From assembly GCF_024323335.1 (NCBI RefSeq), contig NC_066581.1, forward strand, positions 37,199,199-37,263,198: a DNA stretch of 64,000 nucleotides, written 5' to 3'. The stretch comes from Lathyrus oleraceus (Eukaryota; Streptophyta; Magnoliopsida; Fabales; Fabaceae). Each line of letters opens with the position of its first letter. Within the stretch, counting starts at the first letter, position 1. Made by a program: the position numbers and the translations under genes. Below are positions 9,236-23,100 of this stretch, in pieces. Below the pieces are notes generated by a model. That model was not told the origin of the DNA. It searched no databases and saw only the letters and a program-made list of their open reading frames with translations.

Positions 9236-9830
9236 AAAAGCGGATATCGGATGCCAATCAATGGTCTTATACCAATCTCCTAAAACAAAATGGGATATCA
9301 GAAGCCACTCTATGGACTTACACTAATCTCCACAGGCGAAGAAATAAAAGCGGATACCGGATACCAATATATGGATTTACACCAGTCTCCTAAAACAGAA
9401 CAGGATATCAGATGCCACTCAATGGTCTTACACCAATCTCCTCAAAAGAAAATAAAGATGAACCATGGAAATCAACTGCCAATCTATCTGGACTTAGGTT
9501 AACTCCACAGTATGCTCACAGGAAATCCAATGCCACATCACTGGGACTTACAATGGATCCTCACATACAAGAACAAAAGCAACAATATGATCACAGGAAT
9601 GCAAATGCCAACTTACAGGGACTTATAATTGCAACCTCTCACACAAACCAAACAGATCAAATTATGATCACAGGATAACAGATGCCAACTTACAGGGACT
9701 TATAACTGTATCCTCACATACAAATCAGACGGATCAAATTATGATCACAGGATAACAGATGCCAGCTTACAGGGACTTATAACTGTATCCTCACATACAA
9801 ACAGATAAAACAAAAGATATGAGTGACCAA
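9236..9830. repeat. Degenerate tandem repeats of about 65-75 bp inside the A LTR
   Basis: Two related series are seen. One has units of the type GATATCAGATGCCACTCAA...GTCTTACACCAATCTCC, at about 9236-9450. The other has units of the type GATAACAGATGCCAACTTAC...GACTTATAACTG, at about 9590-9800. Matching arrays occur in the other LTR copies at about 30960-31550 and 42080-42680. The two last units are nearly identical to each other. Confidence 0.75.
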
Positions 9831-12800
9831 TGAGGTCTTACACTCCATCCTTCCATATCACAGGAACAAATGCCAAGGCAATGGACTTACAATTGTCCTC
9901 AATGGGCAAATAACAATGATAGCATCACAAAAAGCAAATGAGATGATCATGCATTAATGGCAATTGATGATGATGATAAATGCATAGCATGCAGGCAAAC
10001 AAGTGCATATGAAGCAAATCAAACAATCAATGAATATCAAACAGCACACTCTATAGCCAAACAATGGGGGCTCACACAAGAGGGTTTGACTTTGAAAGTC
10101 CACTGTAATAGGTAAAGGTCGCTCTTAACCTGGCCATTGAGGGGCTCAGGTGAAGCAGATGAAAAGGAGATGAGGGGTGTGCCTCATTGCTTCTATCTCA
10201 AATCAGAGAGAGCATAAAAGAAAGTGTGGGAGTTCAGAAAGTAGGAACTCTCTCCACATTATTGACTCGATTAAATCTTGGGTTTTTATCTCATTGCTTC
10301 AACCATGTAATGGGAGCAATGAGAGGACACACTGAATAGTGGGGGATAGATTGCTTATCCCTACCTTCCACCAATTGCCTTACTTGAAGGACTTTTCCTG
10401 CTTGGGACAAATATAAACAAACACAGGCATTGCCTCTTAAGGAGGACTTCAGACAGTTTGCCCGGTCAAATAACAGACCGGGTCTCCAGACTACATGAAG
10501 AAGAAGTAATTATACCTCAAAGCAAATGCTAAAAAGCAAAGCAAGCAAGTTCAAAGAACTTAAGCAACTAAGGTACCTGAAAAAGTCAAACTCATTAGTA
10601 AACAAGTCAACAGTCAAAAGCAAAAGAAAATGAACCAATGGTCACACAGAGGGACCAATTGTGCAAGGCACAAAGACTCAAGTATGAGTCACCTACAAAA
10701 CAAGAGTTAGCATGTGGCAAACAATCAAATTCAATCACATTTGAGTGATCCTTAAAGCATGGGTGCTCAACCTGAAACAACAGCTCAATTGTAAGCTCAG
10801 AAGACCACTAGGACTAGCCTAGGGTCAAAGATGAAAGAAAAGGTCAAGGCAGCAAGCAGTGTTCAATCAAAGTCAAATTCAATCATGTAGGAAGCAAACA
10901 CAATTGGATTCAAACTTCTATCATGCATCAAGGTCATTTCATATGCAAAAGAATGCAAAGCATAGCAAAGGAAGCATGCAAAAGTCAACAGCAAAGACTT
11001 CATTCAAAAGTCAACTCAAACATTCTCAAAAATCATGAAATAAATCACACTCAATCCTAACATCTAACATAGCAAGCATGTCAAATTTCATGGCATTTGG
11101 ATGAGAGGAAGGCAGTCAAGTAAAATCATGAAGCCAAATCAAATTCAAGTAAGCATGGTGAAAGTCAACAAGCATGGGTCAACTTCAAAAAATCATATCA
11201 ATTTGAAAACAGAAGAGAAATGAATGAGATTAACACCAATGCAAAGCTTGAGATGTCTAGTTATCACATATGAAATTTCAAGGTCATACAATAAGATATG
11301 AGAATTTCACAAAAGGTTTGGCAAGGCATAGCACAAAAAGTCAACAAATGACCAAGTATGGAAGAAAATTCTCAATTAAATGGAAAACAGCAAGATTAAT
11401 TCCAAGAAAATTCATACATCAATTAGACATACAAGGGATCATTCATGCAAAATTGCAAGTGATTTGGATATAGGGAAGTGTGTGAACAAAAATTGTGAAA
11501 ATGCATAATCATGGTATAGCACCAAATTCAACACATAACTTCAAAAATTCAAATCTCACAAACCACAAATGGGAAATGCACAAACTTTATATGGAAATGA
11601 AGGTCAATGTGTGTAGATTAACCACAAAAAATTTCAGGCTCAAAGGATATGACATGAGTATTTCACAAAGAGAAAGGCACAAGGTATCATTTATGCACAC
11701 ATGTTGGAAAATCATTTATCATTTAAAATCCAGAACATGAAAAATTAATTAAAATTCACCATAAAATTCTTGACACATTTGTGATCATGATGGAAAAAAT
11801 TTCATAATTTTTGGAGTTAAAATGAATGAGAAATTAATTTGTGAAGATTGATGAATAATTGAAGCAACATGAACAAAAGACATGAACTAATGGGTCAAAC
11901 TAAAGTCAGCGCATGGCATTCTAGTAATTCTGCAGTCACTAATCAAAACTGCAGCGTTTTGGGCAAGGCAATTGAAATGTTTTCATTGGCTGCTGCCCAA
12001 TGAAACAGTAAATTGGCCAATGAGCTTCAAAGCTCTGAGTTTCTAAAACCCTAAGGGTTTCTAACACAGCAAGGCTCATGTTTCAGCTTCCAAAACACAA
12101 AAACAACCATCACACAACAGCAACATACATCCACAACCAACACAACCAAATATCAATTCTGTGGATGCTGCAAGCAAGTTTAAAGGTTTCTCAAACAGCA
12201 GGGCATTGACAGCATTGGTATTCATCATCATGTTTCATTCATCAATTAAAACCAACAGCAACATGTAGCAATAATCATACCATAAACCAGCACCCACGTC
12301 CAAATGCAACAAACAACAGCATGGTATAATTATGGACAAGGTGATTGGTTTAAATAACAGCAGCAACAAACATCATTATCATGTTTCATCATCATCCACA
12401 AATAATCATGGCATGTTAAGCAACGATCATGGACAAACAACATCCAGCAGACAGCATGGCTTGGCAAACAGCATCATCATCGAACCAAACACACAAGCAT
12501 ATCATAATCAGTAAGCACGACCATGCAACACCAAGCAATCATGTAACAGCATGGCCATTCTCAATTATGCAACATCAAAACACAGTAAACCAAACACATA
12601 TCATATGAATTTCTGGACAGGTAGCAAGACAGCAGTAGGGTATACATGTAGTTACCAACATCCACACCAAAACATACCACATAGCATGGAAATAACTGTC
12701 AGGGTATTGGTTTTCAAAAAAAAAAAAAACTACAGCAACAACCATCATCATGTTAGCATTATAAACAAACATTAAGCAACAGCATAGTATGGGTAATGTT

Positions 12801-15800
12801 CCTACTGCACCCAAACAACAGCATATAACATGTTTCACAAGGATTTTCAGGACAGCTTAAGGTTTTATAGCAAGGCACTATCTTCATGTTGCTAACAATC
12901 ATCAAAGACCAGCTTTATACACCAACAGACAAATGGCAGCCAACATACATGAGTTAGTTTTTCTGGAAAAAAATACAGGGTTTAACATGGCAGGGCATAA
13001 TCAACATGGCTCTCAAATGCAATCAACATGGTAACTTCATGCAAGTTCAACATCCTAGAACACACTTTAAAACGAGCCACACAATAACAAGGCAATGGAG
13101 TTCAGACAGCATCATGTTCATTATTTGAATCAATCAACACATGAGCAAAAGCACATAGCAGCATAGCATTCAGCATTCAAATGCAATTCATGAGGTTTTT
13201 CTAAACTGCAGTAAAGTTTTATCATGGCAAAGGCATAGCACAAAAGCAGCATACAAACTCGACCAACAATTTCAACAGCATACAACCATCATTATCATTC
13301 AACAGCAAACCAAGCAAAAGCACATAGGTAGCATGGCATATGTACAGCATCATGCAGCTTTTAAACAACAGCACCAAACAAATTTTAAACAAAATTCAAG
13401 GATAAGCTGGGCAGAGTTAGGTTTCGAAACAGCATGGGATTTCTGGACAGCTCATGATAACAGCAACATTGGCATTGCAGTAGGTCCATACATTCATGTT
13501 CATTAACCAATAAAACTCAAACAGCCACATGAACATCACATGATAATACACTCATGAGGTTTATGCAACATATAACACACAGCAACCAAAACATAGGCTG
13601 GATTTTTGGAAACAGTATGAGGGTTTGGCTTATGTAGCAACACAAAAACTCTAACAGCATTTCACAGCATACAATCATGTAATAACAACATCCCCCAGCC
13701 ATATGGATTTATAGACAGCTGAAAATAGCAAAACAACAGCAGGATATGCATTCTCAAGCAATCAAAGCAATTGAAATCTCAACATAGCATACAAACAAAC
13801 ATGGCAATGATGAACATCTAAACAGCAACACAACCATACAACATTCAGGCAAAATTCTGGACAGGACAAGTATTTTAGAAACAACAGCATTTTAACAAAA
13901 ATCATGGCCATGACATATCATCATTTAGCAGCTTCAATCAACAGCAAACACACATTTTAACCCTGTGGAAATCTGGACAGAATTAGGGTTTTAATGCAAC
14001 AGTATCCATCAAGTTCATGCAACATCATCATGAACCAACATGCCTAAAAAATGAAACCAAGCATGCCAATAGCTTCATCAAGCATCAAACAACAAGAATG
14101 TGGTATCATATTTCATTAACTCGTCATGTCCAAGCCAATTCGAAGAAAAATACATTTACACATGAAAATGAGAGTTCAGATTTAACACGATATAGTCAAC
14201 CATTTCAAGCAAGCTAGCATCCATTAGAATCAGCAGCAAATGAACTATCTAAAGCATATCATGGCATAGCAAATAATGAAGGTCGAAACCTTACTTGGTT
14301 TTGAAGAAAAGTGAGCTACAGTGATGTTTTTGATGATCTTCCTTGATACAGATGCCTTTTAAGCTCTACAATGATGGGATATTGAAGTGGTTTGGCTCAA
14401 AGGTGCATGGAACTTCCCAATCTTGATTTCACCATGGTAAGAGCTTGAAGCAAAAACAGAACAAATCCCTCACTTCCAGTTGGTATTCTTCACTTGGAAA
14501 GAGCTTGCAGTGGTGATGAAGGATGAAGGAAACAAGGGGAAACTCGAGGACTTTGGGAAATTTGGCAGAAAAAATCTCAAATGCAAAAGATGCAAGTGTG
14601 AGAGAAAAACTGTTTTCTGAACTTGGTGGCTGCTGTCTAGGGTTGGAAATGCAGAAAATGAAGTTTAAATATGGTCTGCTTTTGGTCCTTTAATGATGTG
14701 TTAAGCTGGTTTATGCTAAATGATATGATTTGCAATTTTGCTAATTTGTACCAAAGTGGAATGGAGGGTGTGTTCATGGTCGAGTGGGCTTGTGAAATGG
14801 TTGTTCATGACATTTGCTAAGGCTGTTTTTTGTGTGCTGCAGACCTGCTGTACTTGATTTGTTCAAATGAAGCCAATTGCCAATTTTGTCCATTTTGCAT
14901 TTTGATTCAAAATGATGGGAAAATGGTGGTATGATGATGGTTTTAAGCTTTGAGCAAGTTTCAAATAGGATGTGAAACATTTCCCAATTGGCAAAATGAT
15001 GAAAAAGTCCATAAATCAAAAAGTCAAAGTTTGGTCAAACTTTGATTTTAAATGCAAAAGGTCCAAAAATGCCATTTTGATTGGCAAGGTTTTAGGTCAT
15101 GAAATTTATATTTTTGGAAAGAGGATGAAAAATGTGGTTTGTAGGAAAAAACCCCACCAAATTTGGCCTTATGGTTTGGGAGATATGGCCCTTTGAAGTT
15201 CACAAATTGATGAAAATGATTTGATCATATCTTGACAACCACACATGGGATTTTGATGTTCTAGGACTTTTTGAAAATGGGAAGACAAGATCTTCAACTT
15301 TCATGTTGGGCAAAAATTCATTTGAAGCTTGTATCATGATATAAGTTTAAGATCAAGAAGTTTCCATTTTTGGCAGTTGAAATTACAGGTCCACTTTCTA
15401 TTTCTGGAAAATTTCTGATTGGCTTGATTTTCTTCCATAATGAGGTTGAACATGATAGATGAGGCTTATACAAGCATGAATGAACTCCTTCAAATCAATT
15501 CTATCCATCAAATCTCTGATTAAATCAACAGTTGACCAAGTTTGACTTTTCTAGGGTTTTGAATGATTGAACTTCTTCTGATGATTTCCAAACCCTAATT
15601 CCTTGAGAACTTGACTTCAAATGATGTCTCAAGATGTATGAACCTTTGATTAATGATCATGGTGCCCAAATTCTGCAAGAATGGCCACCATCCATTGCTT
15701 TGACTGACTGTTGACCATCTTTGACCTAATTGCTGATGATTACTTTATCTGCAAGCAAAAAGGTTAGACTGACAATATTTTTGTACTTTTTGAATAATAA

Positions 15801-15972
15801 ACATATGAAAGCAAAGATATACAAATGCAAAGTATGCTTGGTGATCAAGAAACAAACCTACAAGGCAATCTACCCACTAGGAGGAAAGCTAAGGCATGCA
15901 ATGATCCTTGAGGTTATGATATAAATGATATTGGCCATGAGGGATCTTAGGGCCCAAAATTGGGGTCTTACA

Positions 15973-15985
15973 GATGCCCCTATTT
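15973..15985 (-). promoter_or_regulatory. Polypurine tract of element A
   Basis: The minus strand reads AATAGGGGCATC immediately before the 3' LTR, in the position and with the purine-rich character of a plus-strand primer site. Confidence 0.65.
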
Positions 15986-16472
15986 AAGGTCATTCTAGCC
16001 GGAGAAGTGAAGTTTAGAAATCTTCATCTCGACGCGGTAGAATGGACTTAAATAACAGTAATGAGACGAATTTTGGTCCCTAAGAGACCTCATGATGCAA
16101 ATGTATGCATGCACAAGACACAAATTCTGTGGGGAATATGATTCACACAGAAGAAAAGACGATCCATCGGAGTAATACACTCACCAGGAACAGAGACTAT
16201 AGCAAGACTCTATGGGGATAATAAAAGAAAAAAGAAATGTGTGAACAAGACACGACTCCAAACTGGGGAAAAACAAAACTGACATAACGTGATCAAACAC
16301 GACTCTGATTAGAAAAACGGAAAACAGACTGGAGAACTCACTGGGAGGTGAAGGACTCACACTGGGAAAAGAATTCCAAATGGAAAATAAATCCATTGGA
16401 GAAACACAAGCTGACTCCTGGGGGAGAAGCAACAAAAGGTTCCACTGGGGAAGGCAACAAAGAAAATGAGAT

Positions 16473-17360
16473 GTTACCAGGCATACGGGTAACAAACTCA
16501 GGAAGGAACACCAAGGATACCGGTTACTGGGTATATAATAGGTGACCGACCAAAGCGTGAATTGGATTTCACTTCCAAAACACTCATCACCCTGAAGAGA
16601 GCTAGAAAAGCAAACTTGTTTAAAGGATGGACATTCAATTTCACAAAGAAAATGAATCTTACTCTGAGGGGAAAACAACAAAAGAATTGACTCAAGAGCG
16701 TACGAGATATAATATCCATTACCGTCAGAACGTGGATAGAATACTCAGATGAGACATATTATTCATTACCGGCAGACCGTGAATAATATACTCGAAAGGA
16801 AAAGACACCAGAGATACCGGTTACTGGGTATATAATAGGTGACTAACCAAAAAGAGAGACAATCGATACCAAGCATACGGGTAAACGAAAGACAACTCAA
16901 AGGATAAATTGCAAGCATCCGGCAATTATCCAACAAGAATATTCGACTCCACAAAGGGAAACAACGAATCTTACTCGACCGGGGAAACACGAAAGGCTTC
17001 GACTGAAGAGTGCATGAGATATATTATTCATTACCGGCAGACCGTGAATAATATACTCGCATGGAAGATTATCCACAACCGGTTACTGGGTTAATAAAGG
17101 ATAAATCGACCGAAAAGAAAGGCATCGGGATACCAAACTAGGTATATAATGATGACCAATCAAAAGGAGCAACAGACATTACCAACAAAAGGGTAAATGA
17201 AAGGCGAACTGCTGAGGATAAATTGCAAGCATCCGGCAATTATCGACAGAAGACTAGCTGGGGATGCATTGGTATACAACCAATGATCCGGGGAACAAAT
17301 CACTAGCATACGGTGAAAAGACCCACTGGGGATAAAATTGCTAGCATACGGCAATTTATC
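16473..17360 (-). repeat. Hairpin repeats with shared nine-base loop and pairing stems
   Basis: The loop NAGCAT(A/C)CG, or a close variant, recurs with different complementary stems: GTTACC/GGTAAC at 16473-16493, TACC/GGTA at 16867-16883, GGATAAATTGC/GCAATTATCC with one bulge at 16902-16931, a similar one at 17217-17244, TCAC/GTGA at 17300-17316, and GATAAAATTGC/GCAATTTATC at 17331-17360. A second type has TATCCA/TGGATA at 16713-16738 versus TATTCA/TGAATA extended to 10-11 bp at 16756-16789 and 17020-17055, which is paired covariation. Confidence 0.8.
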
Positions 17361-19880
17361 CACAAAAGACTTGCTAGGGATATAAGTGCTGATCTGAGCA
17401 ACTTATACAAGCAAAGGAAAATCATCATCAAATATTGAATGAAGATAACCACAAAATTAGGGTTTACATCTACCGAATGCGGGGTAGAAGACCAACAACT
17501 CCACGTGGGGATAGAACAAATCACAAATCCGCACGGGAAACCAAAATAGGGTTTATAACAAACCACAAACTGCTGAAGAGCAGGAAAATTGGATTTTACA
17601 ACTACCGGGTATTAGGTAAAAGACCAAAAACTCTGGCTGGAGAATAAAAGGTGTATAACCACAAATTCTGTTAAGAAAGCCAGGAAAAATAGGACTTACA
17701 ACTACCGGTTATGAGGGTAGAGGCCCAAAAACATTCCGCTGGGGAACAACCCACTGGGAAGCACAAGATATCTGACAAATAGCCAATTCGGGAATGATCC
17801 GAAGAGACAGACTGAATAAAGACACATCCTAATGAGGATATAACTCAAATAGGAAAGTCCATCCCAATATATGTGTTGGGAGGAAACGGAAGAAACCGTC
17901 ATCCACGAGGATAATCTCAGTGGGGAACTGCAGAAGGAAAGACAAACTTTTTCTGCTTATGGGGTTGACTCTATATGGAGAGATTTTAAACACCCAACAT
18001 CTGCTTGGGGAGATCTGTAAAGAGATCTATATCACCAAAGCAAGAGACACGACAAACAAAAGATATATGGCAACAAATGCAACATGAATATCTGAATGTT
18101 TATGAATATGCATGAATATGCGTGATTTATGTTTAATGAATGCTGACAAAACAGACAATTCTAACACAAACAGGTTCAGGAACCAAACGTCCGGTATTAT
18201 ACTTCCAGGGGAAAAACCAGCTGGAGGGCCAATCTGCGGAGATCCACATGCTGAAAAGCAAAGATCTGCAGGTACTGCTGAAAAAGCAGAGAATCAGAAA
18301 TATCAGGAAACAACCCAATCAGGGTACAGAAAGTCACAACGGGCAAAGCAGCCACCAAGACAAATCTGTAGGGGAACAAGAGAGGTCCCAAAGTATATCT
18401 GCAGGGGATCCCAGTGTCAACCGAGAAACACAAAGTGCATGAATAATCACGAACTGCTGTAGAAGCAAATCCACATAACTCCACTGGGGAAGAATCCACT
18501 GAGGGAGAACGATATCATCCAGGTAGAATCTAACTGCGTAAGCAACTCTACTGGGGAAAACTGTCGGCTACTCTCTTGGGAACAAACCACTGAGGGAGGA
18601 CAGATCAAACAAATATATTCTGCAACGGACCACTCCTCTTGGGGAGAATGTACACAGCAAACTGATCACAACAAGTAGATTTTGCAATACAAGCCACTCT
18701 ACTGGGGATCACAAACAGTCAGGAAATCAAATCCGTTCACTGGAGGCTAGAGCCATCATCCGACCATATCGGGATTGAAGGAGTATTCAACAGGCAAAGC
18801 TGCCACAACAAACACTCTGCAGACTAAGCTGAGGAAAAGATGGTTGTAAATACTGGGACGTCAACCCAAACAACCACCGAGTAGGAAAATAAATCCTGCT
18901 CTGCTGGAGAGAAAAACTCTGACGGAGAGATAGCAACAATTCCGCAGACGACTTCGCTGGGGAAAGGGTAAAGTACCGGGTATCAAACCACTGACTTACC
19001 AAGTCTTCAAAAGAAAACAAACGTGCTGAGGAAACAGACAAATCCTGCTGGCACACTGCCTGGGGAAAAGCGGTAACAACTCCACTTGCAACCCTGGTGG
19101 GGATATCAATAACAGCTATACTCGCGACTCCGAGGGGAGTATCAGTCAATGGCTATACTCATGACTGTGCTGAGGAGACAAATAAAGTCTGGGGAATACG
19201 ACCCACTGGAGAAAGTGACGGGGCACCAAGGTAACAAACCATCAACCGCCGAAACTTCTCAAGAAAACACCCATGCTAGGGAAAACTGCTGCTGGAGAGC
19301 ACGAAGTCTTCAACAACACTCTGCTTGCGACTGTATTGGGGAACAGCCCCAACAACAACTCTGTCTGAGGGACAGCCTCAACAAAGATCTGAAGAAAGAA
19401 GATACAACCAAACCAGGAATATGAACGAATGTCTTACCTGTTGGAAATCATGCCACCCTCGGGAGAGCACTGAGATATTCTTGAGTATCCTTTCAATCTT
19501 ATGAATATTCACTTTGTTTAAAACAAAAATTTTGAAAAATTTGATTTGTTTAAAACAATGACATTTTTATCAATTTAAAACATGCAAAACATTTGTTGAA
19601 TCGAAACAAATAAGAGTGCAAATAATTGGATAAAAAGCTCAAATTGATTTGATGGAATGGTAGTCTGCAAATGGCAAGACTCCATAGATCTGTACAAATT
19701 TGAAATCAGTGATATATATTGGAAGAGGGCTACATTGAACATAATGATCCTTTCTCCACCAATTTGAATCTCGATGTATCCGAAGCTTCAGTTGACGACG
19801 AATCGAGAATCTTCTGACGAAATGACGACTGATGAACCAGAAAGTCTTGTCAGGATGCAGTTACTTGCCAAATCCCTAAT

Positions 19881-20036
19881 TTTTGCCTAGATTGCCCCAG
19901 AGCGAGGTACTCAATCTAGCGGGATGCAAATATATCTCTTTTTTCAAGTCTCTAATTTTTGCCTGGATTACCCTTGCGGGTTCTCCACCGAGACGCTCAT
20001 TTTTGCCTAAGCCGCCCTTTCGGGTTTTCAACTTAG
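19881..20036 (-). repeat. Tandem hairpin array just downstream of A pol
   Basis: Three units have outer stems CTAGATTG/CAATCTAG (19887-19919), TGGA/TCCA (19964-19987) and CTAAG/CTTAG (20007-20036). The last two also have an inner CCC...GGG pairing. Each unit begins with TTTTGCCT. A poly-T tract (about 20047-20122) separates the array from the pol stop. Confidence 0.8.
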
Positions 20037-20060
20037 CGAGCTATTCTTTTTTTTTCATTT

Positions 20061-20091
<31 letters not shown>

Positions 20092-20119
20092 CATTTGCAT
20101 ATACTTTTTTTTTTTTTTT

Positions 20120-23100
20120 TTAGGCAAAGTATCTCTTAACTGCATCTGAATTCACAGGACGAGTGAAATCCTCCCCATCCATTGTTGTAAGCATCAAAGC
20201 ACCGCCTGAAAAGGCTCTCTTAACAACATATGGACCCTCGTAGTTTGGAGTCCACTTGCCCCTGGAATCGGGCGCGAAAGACAAAACTTTCTTGAGCACA
20301 AGGTCACCTTCTCGGAACACACGAGGCTTGACCTTCTTGTCGAATGCTTTCTTCATTCTCTGTTGATATAACTGACCATGACACATGGCAGTTAATCTCT
20401 TTTCTTCAATCAGATTCAACTGGTCATAACGACTCTGAATCCATTCAGCATCAGTCAACTTGGCTTCCATCAAGACTCGCATTGATGGGATCTCCACCTC
20501 TACTGGGAGAACGGCTTCCATGCCATAAACAAGAGAGAAAGGGGTTGCCCCTGTTGAAGTGCGTACAGACGTACGATATCCATGCAAAGCAAATGGCAGC
20601 ATCTCATGCCAATCTTTGTACGTGACAGTCATCTTCTGGATAATTCTCTTGATATTCTTGTTAGCAGCTTCAACAGCCCCATTCATCTTAGGTCTGTAAG
20701 GAGAGGAATTATGGTGTGCAATCTTGAATTCAGCGCACAACTCATCCATCATCTTGTTATTCAGATTGGATCCATTATCAGTAATGATCCTCTCTGGCAC
20801 ACCATAACGGCAAATCAGCTGATTTTTGATAAACTTCACAACCAGCTGTCTGGTTACATTCGCGTACGACGCGGCTTCAACCCATTTGGTGAAGTAATCA
20901 ATTGCTACGAGAATAAACCGATGTCCGTTGGACGCTTTCGGCTCAATCATACCGATCATGTCGATTCCCCACATAGAGAAAGGCCATGGTGATGAAATCA
21001 CATTCAGGAGTGTCGGAGGAATATGAATCTTATCCGCATAAATTTGACACTTGTGACATTTCTTCACATACTTGCAACAGTCAGACTCCATTGTCAGCCA
21101 ATAGTAGCCTGCTCTCAACATCTTCTTAGCCATGGCATGTCCATTGGAATGAGTACCAAATGAACCTTCATGGACCTCAGTCATCAATAGGTTTGCTTCG
21201 TGTCTATCCACGCATCTGAGCAAAACCATATCAAAATTTCTCTTGTACAGCACTTCACCACTGAGGTAGAAACTGCCTGACAACCTTCTCAAAGTTTTCC
21301 TATCTTTCACAGATGCCCCAGGCGGGTAGACCTGGTTCTGGAGGAAATTCTTGATATCAAAATACCAAGGCTTGTCATCTTTCACTTCTTCAATTGCAAA
21401 TATGTGAGCGGGTCTGTCCAAGCGCATCACAGTAATGTTGGGAACATCATTCCACCATCTGACTACTATCATGGAAGCAAGCGTAGCAAGGGCGTCTGCC
21501 ATCCGATTATCCTCTCGAGGAATGTGATAAAATTCAACTTCTGTAAAGAAAGTTGAAATTCTCCTTGCATAATCTCTGTATGGGATGAGACCTGGTTGAT
21601 TCGTCTCCCATTCACCTTCGATCTGATTGACAACCAAAGCTGAATCACCATAGACATCGAGATATTTGATTCTTAAATCAATGCATTCTTCAAGTCCCAT
21701 AATACAGGCTTCATACTCCGCCATGTTATTCGTGCATTTGAAAGTCAGCCTTGCTGTAAATGGAATGTGCGAACCCTGGGGATTAACAATTACTGCCCCA
21801 ATTCCATTTCCATATTGATTAACAGCGCCATCAAACACCATCGTCCATCTGGAACCAGGTTCTGGACCTTCATCAAGTGTAGGCTCATCGCAATCTTTCA
21901 TCTTCAAATACAGAATTTCCTCGTCCGGGAAGTCATACTGAACAGACTGATGATCTTCAATCGGCTGGTGCGCTAGATGGTCAGCCAAGATACTACCTTT
22001 GATAGCTTTCTGAGCTCGATACTCGATATCATACTCAGACAACAACATCTGCCAACGGGCAATCCTCCCAGTTAAAGCAGGCTTCTCGAATATATACTTA
22101 ATTGGATCCATTCTGGATATCAACCAAGTTGTATGATTAATCATGTACTGGCGCAAACGCTTAGCTGCCCAAGCTAAAGCACAGCACGTCTTCTCAAGCA
22201 TAGAGTACCGAGACTCACAATCAGTAAACTTCTTACTGAGGTAGTAGATAGCAAACTCCTTCTTCCCTGATTCATCTTGTTGACCGAGTACACAACCCAT
22301 CGAGTCTTCAAGAACTGTTAAGTACATAATCAGAGGTCTTCCTTCCACAGGCGGAGACAAAATCGGAGGTTCGGACAGATAATCTTTGATACTGTCGAAA
22401 GCTTTCTGGCAATCCTCGGTCCAATCATGAGACTGATCTTTCCGGAGGAGCTTGAATATCGGCGCACATGTGGCAGTCATGTGGGATATAAATCTGGAAA
22501 TGTAGTTCAAGCGGCCAAGAAAACCTCGGACTTGCTTCTCAGTTTTGGGTGCGGGCATCTCTTGTATTGCTTTGACCTTTGCAGGATCAACCTCAATACC
22601 TCTTTCACTTACCACAAAACCCAACAACTTGCCGGAACGGACTCCAAAAGTACATTTGTTCGGATTCAGACGAAGCTGGAATTTCCTCAAACGCTGAAAA
22701 AGCTTCAACAAATGCTCAATATGCTCAACTTCCGTTCGGGACTTAGCAATCATATCATCAACATAGACTTCTATCTCCTTGTGCATCATATCATGAAACA
22801 AGGTAGTCATAGCTCGTTGATACGTGGCTCCGGCGTTCTTCAAACCGAAGGGCATCACTCGATAACAGAATGTTCCCCAAGGTGTGATGAATGTTGTCTT
22901 CTCCATATCCTCTGGTGCCATCTTGATTTGATTATATCCGGAAAATCCGTCCATAAAGGAAAAGACTTTGAATTTAGCTGTATTGTCTACCAACATGTCA
23001 ATGTGTGGTAGAGGAAAATCATCTTTTGGACTAGCTTTATTCAAATCTCTGTAGTCAACGCACATACGGACTTTTCCGTCCTTCTTAGGAACAGGCACAA

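Larger units (their letters stand above)
8215..15972 (-). repeat. Element A left LTR (3' LTR)
   Basis: It starts TGTAGCGG and ends GGTCTTACA on the plus strand. It is 7758 bp, the same length as 41061-48818, with only scattered differences. The minus strand has an AATAAA signal at 8301-8306 near the LTR end and the hairpin at 8437-8452, probably in R-U5. The middle (about 12060-14020) is rich in CAACA and CATCA simple sequence. Many short open frames occur, but none resembles a protein, and they repeat in all three LTR copies. Confidence 0.95.
15973..20119 (-). other. 3' untranslated region of element A (4.1 kb)
   Basis: There is no gene in this stretch between the pol stop and the 3' LTR. 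It is filled with scattered ACTGGGGA motifs and hairpin-forming repeats, densest at 16473-17360. A stretch around 19659-19745 is conserved at the same distance from pol in C1 (about 53036-53120) and C2 (about 57690-57785). Open frames here lack any family resemblance. Hypervariable 3' UTRs of this type are known for Ogre elements. Confidence 0.8.

Noticed and set aside
9290..9678. Small plus-strand proteins inside the LTR, repeated three times
   Set aside because: They arise from tandem repeats in the LTR, run against the element's direction and have no family resemblance. Their repetition only reflects LTR copies.
12575..12838. Cys-rich 87-residue minus-strand frame in the LTR, possibly a secreted peptide
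   Set aside because: It reads through CAACA/CATCA simple sequence and an A run. It is identical in all LTR copies only because these are recent duplicates. There is no evidence of coding selection.
16181..18499. Minus-strand open frames of 100-166 residues in the A 3' UTR
   Set aside because: Composition follows the CTGGGGA repeats, no domain or conserved neighbour is seen, and C1 and C2 have no counterpart.
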